NCBI GenBank assembly: GCA_030642005.1
Contig: DAOWOP010000097.1
Coordinates: 1 to 9,566 of the forward strand
Reading direction: 5' to 3'
Length of the DNA stretch: 9,566 nt
Origin: Planctomycetales bacterium
GTDB taxonomy: Bacteria > Planctomycetota > Phycisphaerae > SM23-33
The notes under the pieces were generated by a model. The model ran no database searches. It saw only the letters and a list, made by a program, of their open reading frames with translations, and was not told where the DNA came from. The position numbers and the translations under genes were made by a program. Positions 6,256 through 9,566 of this stretch are shown one piece after another. Every line of letters begins with the position of its first letter. Positions within the stretch are counted from its first letter, which is position 1.

Positions 6256-7344
6256 TCACGAGTCCGCCAGCAGGCGACCGAACTCATCGGCCATTCGTTC
6301 TGTGGTGAAATCTTCGGCTCGTTTTCGACCGGCGGCGCCCATTTGTCGCCGGAGTGGTTCATCATCCAGCAGGCGTCCGATCGCTCCGGCGAGTGCATCG
6401 GCGTCGCCGGGGGGAACCTTCAGTCCCTCCCGCTCGTGCGTGAGTAAATCCTCAAAGGCCCCCACGTCGCTGACGACAACGGCTGTTCCGGCGGCCATAC
6501 CTTCGAGCACCGCGATACCGAAACTCTCGGTTTTCGTGGAAAGCACGAGCACATCGGCTTCGGTCAGGATGCCGGGAACGTCCTCTCGTCGGCCCGCAAG
6601 CGTAATAACCTCACCGGCGCTCGCATGTTCGACATCGCGGGCGATTTTCGGGCTGTCGGTTCCCTCGCCGACCAGGACAAGGTGAAAATCGTCGCGCGTT
6701 TTCGCCAGGCGGGCTGCTGCCGAGATGAGCGTCTCGAAATCCTTGTCCGGCACGACGTTGGCGACCTGGACGATAATATGCTTATCCGCCGGCAGAGGCA
6801 GATCGGTTTCAGCGGGATTGGCGAATCGCGATAAATCCACGCCGTTGGGTATCACCGAGACGCCGCTCGGGGCCAGGCCTGCGGATATAATCTCACGCCG
6901 CTGAAAATCGCTGACACACACGACGGCGTCCAGCAGCCCGGCCGAAACGTACCAGCCGAGCCACTTGACGAACCGGCCGGCTTGTCCGCCGGGGATGGAA
7001 TGGCACCAGCATATCCTGCTTACCCTCCGGCCACTCATGAGCGCGCCGAGGGCGGTGAAGAGCGTCCCGTTTCGCAGTGCATCGACGACAATTACCGATT
7101 CGATGCGCTCTCGCCGGATGATTCGTGCGATGCGCGCCGCCGCGGTCAGGTCGAACCTGTTGGCGGCCAGGTCGTCGTGGACTACCGCCGAGGCGCGGGC
7201 GAATTCGTCCCGCCGCCCACCGCCTCCGCGAACCGAGGCGATGGAGACATAACAACCTCGCCTCTTCAATGCGCGGGCCAACTCCAGCGCGACCGTTTCG
7301 GCCCCGCCGACAATCAACCTGCTCATTACCATCAGCACGCGCAT
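6256..7344 (-). CDS. Glycosyltransferase, GT-B fold, family 4 type
   Basis: A 362-aa glycosyltransferase. The N-terminal domain opens 'MRVLMVMSRLIVGGAETVAL', with the G13-G14-A15-E16 turn typical of GT4 enzymes that grip the acceptor. Next come 'WCHSIPGG' at 113-120 and 'VCVSDFQRREI' at 142-152. The donor domain begins after 'IPNGVD' at 165-170, with 'VANVVPDKDFETLI' at 194-207, 'LVGEG' at 224-228 and the EX7E motif E273/E281 in 'ESFGIAVLEGMAAG'. It should add a sugar to the lipid-linked intermediate in the cytoplasm; donor unknown. ATG 7344 is preceded by AAGGG at a 6-nt spacing and overlaps the end of the family 2 glycosyltransferase by 13 nt. The frame stays open up to 7872, but that extension is Arg/Gly-rich out-of-frame reading of the upstream gene. 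Its TGA is 1 nt before the next gene's ATG. Confidence 0.94.
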   Translation of the reverse strand: MRVLMVMSRLIVGGAETVALELARALKRRGCYVSIASVRGGGGRRDEFARASAVVHDDLAANRFDLTAAARIARIIRRERIESVIVVDALRNGTLFTALGALMSGRRVSRICWCHSIPGGQAGRFVKWLGWYVSAGLLDAVVCVSDFQRREIISAGLAPSGVSVIPNGVDLSRFANPAETDLPLPADKHIIVQVANVVPDKDFETLISAAARLAKTRDDFHLVLVGEGTDSPKIARDVEHASAGEVITLAGRREDVPGILTEADVLVLSTKTESFGIAVLEGMAAGTAVVVSDVGAFEDLLTHEREGLKVPPGDADALAGAIGRLLDDEPLRRQMGAAGRKRAEDFTTERMADEFGRLLADS

Positions 7345-8315
7345 AATTGACCCTTGATCGCATCTGCGACGGTGCGGAGCACTCCGGCCAGCAGGCCGCG
7401 GGCCATACCGGCGTGGAATTTGCGGTCGCCGACGACGGCGTAGGCGGCGTGCACCAGTATCATCCCGCCCAGGTCCCACGCCAGCAGCAGCCACTTGCCC
7501 GCCCCCGGTTCCAGAGCCTCGGCCGCTACGCGGATATGGTTCATCGCCATCATGCGTCCCCAGGCGAACGAATCCGGCCTGGACGCCCGGTCGCAATGAT
7601 GAACCAGTTTCAGCGACGGCGCGACGAACATGGCGAATCGCTGCGTGGCGCGGTAACTGAAGTGGCGGTCCTCGGCGACGGCGTAGCCGAAGAAGGCTTC
7701 GTTGAACCTGACGGCCTCGACGACCCGCCGGCGGACGCTGACCCTTCCGCCGATGAGGAATTTCGCCGGTATAAGCCGCCCTCGCAGCCCCGGCGGCAGG
7801 CGCACCGACCTTGCCGCGCATCGGCGGGGCAGCCAGCGCGTGTGGGCTGTCAGAAACACCAGCACATTCCACAGCCCGGTGCTCCAGGCGCGGTTCTTCA
7901 CGCCGGCTGACTTCCGGTCGCTTGAAGCCAGCCCGACTCCAAGGTCCGTACCCACCGCGCCGATCCCATCAACCTGACAGTCAACGTCGGCCTCGTACAT
8001 AGCCGACATATCGGCTAGGAATCCCCGCCCCAGTTCCACGTCGTCGTCCAGCAGCAGAAGAATCTCGCCGTCGGATGCGTCTATGCCGGTGTTTCGCGAC
8101 GCCGGCAGCGACGGATGCTGCCTGCGCCTGTAAATGAACCGCACACCCGCCCGGCGCACCTCGTCGGCAATGTCGGAGGGTATTTCATTGTCGCCGTCGT
8201 TGACGATTATCAACTCATCCGGCAGCCGGCTCTGGGCCAGGACAGACCGGACGGCCCGGCGAAGAGATTCCGGACGGTCGTGTGTCGGCACAATGACGGA
8301 AATGCTTTTGTTCAT
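7332..8315 (-). CDS. Family 2 glycosyltransferase (GT-A fold, inverting)
   Basis: A 327-aa protein beginning 'MNKSISVIVPTHDRPESLRR', the classic start of GT2 enzymes, with the nucleotide-binding 'IIVNDGD' at 36-42, 'ASRNTGIDASDGEILLLLDD' at 72-91 and the metal-binding D90-D91-D92 cluster. 'FFGYAVAED' at 208-216 supplies the likely catalytic-base region (E215-D216). The C-terminal part (about 275-315) has hydrophobic stretches such as 'LLLAWDLGGMILVHAAYAVV', suggesting membrane association, and ends in CAC. It should transfer one sugar to the lipid-linked intermediate with inversion; donor and acceptor are unknown. ATG 8315 forms a 4-nt ATGA overlap with the flippase stop and has GGAG 10 nt upstream. 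The frame is open upstream to an ATG at 8642, but that part is a shadow of the flippase gene. Confidence 0.94.
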   Translation of the reverse strand: MNKSISVIVPTHDRPESLRRAVRSVLAQSRLPDELIIVNDGDNEIPSDIADEVRRAGVRFIYRRRQHPSLPASRNTGIDASDGEILLLLDDDVELGRGFLADMSAMYEADVDCQVDGIGAVGTDLGVGLASSDRKSAGVKNRAWSTGLWNVLVFLTAHTRWLPRRCAARSVRLPPGLRGRLIPAKFLIGGRVSVRRRVVEAVRFNEAFFGYAVAEDRHFSYRATQRFAMFVAPSLKLVHHCDRASRPDSFAWGRMMAMNHIRVAAEALEPGAGKWLLLAWDLGGMILVHAAYAVVGDRKFHAGMARGLLAGVLRTVADAIKGQLCAC

Positions 8316-9566
8316 GCACTCGTGGCTCCCCGGCGGGTTCCCGCCGGCCTGAATCGCTTGAGTATTCGTCGTCCCGATGAACTGAATATCCGCTTCTGTC
8401 TGGCATCCAGCAGCCATGGGGTAAATATCGTCACTATCAGCACTGCTATCCACACGAGTCCCAGTGTCCACTTCGGCAGCAGCAGGGCGGCGGGAACGGC
8501 CATGAGGAAGTATGTGCTGGATTGCAGCCTGGCGCGAACGATGAGGAAGTACCCCAGCGAGACAACCATCATTCCGGCGTACATCCCGACCCCGGCCGCC
8601 AGGGCCGCCCCGGCTGGGCTTTCCATCGTCTCCATCCACCAAAGCGCCAGCGGCACAATCATCGCCCCGCCCAGCAGCGGTGCGATAGCAACGACGATGG
8701 GCCTTTCGTGAAGCCTGGCCAGTGTGTTCAGAAGCGCCAGGTGGATGCTCGCTTGGAAGAACAGCAGCAGCCCGCCGAGAAGAATAAGCCCCTCATGGAA
8801 ACCCGCCGGCAGAATCTTCACCCACCACTGCGAGGTAACGTAAAGCACCACCGCCAGCGTCATCGTCGCCAGCACCAGGGCTTTGTATGCGGTCTGGAGT
8901 ACGAATACGGCGGGGCGGCGCTCGCCGGACTCCCAGAGTTTCGCAACGTGTGTGAATATCACCGCGCGGGCGGCATTGGCCAGCGCCATCATGGATTGTC
9001 CCAGCGGCAGGAAGGCGAAAAATATCCCAGCCCTGGCCTCGCCGTAGCGGCGGGAAGTCAGCAGGAAACTGACGTACCCGGCTCCCTGCCAGAGGAACCC
9101 GGCAATCGTCGCGACGAATCCGAAGCGAAGAACGCGCCCGAAGCAGCCGTCGAGTCCGGCCGGTTCGGCGGCTTCAGCCTGCCGGACCGGAAGAGGCATG
9201 GCCGAGTCAAGCCCGACCGCGTCGCTGTCCGGTTCGGGAATAAGCGTCTCTTCAGGTCGGGCGGCAGGCTTATCCGGCGCGGCGGTTGCCGCCGGCGATT
9301 TCACCGCCAATTGCAAAAGGAACATCCCTGCGACAAAGACCACCGCCACCGAGATAAAATGCACGACCATCAGGCCTAGAGGGTCAGCCTTTACACCCAA
9401 CACTCCGACGCCAAGGATGGTAAAGCAAACGGCAAAGGCAATTTCGAGGACAGAGACCGCCCGATAGCGCCTCATGCCGACCAGAAAACCGAGCATGTTA
9501 TGGTACAGCCCAAGCAGTCCGGCGTTGGCCAGGGCCGCCCAGCAGATGTGGAGTTGATGATGATAG
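8312..9566 (-). CDS. Wzx-like polysaccharide flippase, N-terminus cut by window edge
   Basis: An open frame of 417 residues runs from the right edge to a TGA; the 23 codons before the first in-window ATG (9496) are open and hydrophobic, so the true start is outside. Hydrophobic segments lie at about residues 8-30, 36-57 and 62-87, then a 55-residue Pro/Ala/Glu-rich hydrophilic linker (88-142), then about eight more from 147 to 386, for example 'FGFVATIAGFLWQGAGYVSF' at 148-167 and 'ALAAGVGMYAGMMVVSLGYF' at 320-339. The tail (388-417) is basic. Two helix bundles split by a hydrophilic loop match the MOP superfamily of lipid-linked oligosaccharide flippases, in which the two halves meet at a cytoplasmic loop. 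Location ahead of glycosyltransferases and a sugar transferase supports this. An O-antigen ligase or polymerase is a less likely reading, because there is no large periplasmic loop. The linker is longer than I would expect. Confidence 0.85.
   Translation of the reverse strand, partial: YHHQLHICWAALANAGLLGLYHNMLGFLVGMRRYRAVSVLEIAFAVCFTILGVGVLGVKADPLGLMVVHFISVAVVFVAGMFLLQLAVKSPAATAAPDKPAARPEETLIPEPDSDAVGLDSAMPLPVRQAEAAEPAGLDGCFGRVLRFGFVATIAGFLWQGAGYVSFLLTSRRYGEARAGIFFAFLPLGQSMMALANAARAVIFTHVAKLWESGERRPAVFVLQTAYKALVLATMTLAVVLYVTSQWWVKILPAGFHEGLILLGGLLLFFQASIHLALLNTLARLHERPIVVAIAPLLGGAMIVPLALWWMETMESPAGAALAAGVGMYAGMMVVSLGYFLIVRARLQSSTYFLMAVPAALLLPKWTLGLVWIAVLIVTIFTPWLLDARQKRIFSSSGRRILKRFRPAGTRRGATSA

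Noticed and set aside
4887..6308. 473-codon plus-strand open frame
   Set aside because: Antisense to a glycosyltransferase with its motifs intact. It shows GWDGAKRSPG-like peptides only because the palindrome reads alike on both strands.
6255..6398. N-terminal extension of glycosyltransferase 4965-6254 to ATG 6398
   Set aside because: The extra 48 residues are an out-of-frame reading of the upstream gene; the family start MRILHIEK is at 6254.
7345..7872. N-terminal extension of glycosyltransferase 6256-7344 to 7872
   Set aside because: The extra residues are Arg/Gly/Pro-rich shadow sequence over the family 2 gene; the GT4 start MRVLMVMSRL has AAGGG 6 nt upstream.
8316..8642. N-terminal extension of the family 2 glycosyltransferase to 8642
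   Set aside because: The extra residues overlap the flippase in another frame and precede the canonical start MNKSISVIVP at 8315.

Overview
The window is high-GC bacterial DNA in which every convincing gene lies on the minus strand. It holds the downstream part of a surface-polysaccharide (exopolysaccharide, capsule or O-antigen-like) assembly cluster, followed by two tandem genes for tetratricopeptide-repeat (TPR) proteins. No taxonomic marker is present. The GC-rich coding, the large soluble TPR proteins and the intergenic repeat style would fit Planctomycetes (for example Phycisphaerae), but this is a guess.

Layout in transcription order, right to left: a Wzx-type polysaccharide flippase cut by the right edge (8312-9566); a family 2 glycosyltransferase (7332-8315); three GT-B fold, family 4-type glycosyltransferases (6256-7344, 4965-6254, 3877-4980); and a short bacterial sugar transferase, i.e. 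a polyprenyl-phosphate sugar-1-phosphate transferase (3164-3895). Every junction in this run is an overlap or a 1-nt gap (4, 13, 1, 16 and 4-19 nt), so it is almost certainly one translationally coupled operon. The expected pathway is as follows. The sugar transferase loads the first sugar phosphate onto undecaprenyl phosphate at the inner face of the cytoplasmic membrane. The four glycosyltransferases extend it, and the flippase moves the lipid-linked unit across. A Wzy polymerase, chain-length regulator, export proteins and nucleotide-sugar enzymes are not in the window.

A 186-nt intergenic stretch (2978-3163) separates this operon from the TPR pair. It contains an inverted array of degenerate heptamers, a perfect Shine-Dalgarno core and a tetranucleotide tract. 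The two TPR genes (1715-2977 and 1-1699) lie in the same frame, separated by one TAA and five sense codons. They share an architecture and look like tandem paralogues; the second is cut by the left edge.

The most unusual signal is a perfect 33-bp inverted repeat with a 23-nt loop (6037-6125) inside the glycosyltransferase gene 4965-6254. It is read through in frame and adds about 30 residues to the N-terminal domain. It looks like a coding-compatible mobile palindromic element, similar in behaviour to the Rickettsia palindromic elements. The second is the tetramer tract at 2984-3015. Removing it would bring the perfect Shine-Dalgarno sequence to exactly 9 nt from the start codon of the first TPR gene.
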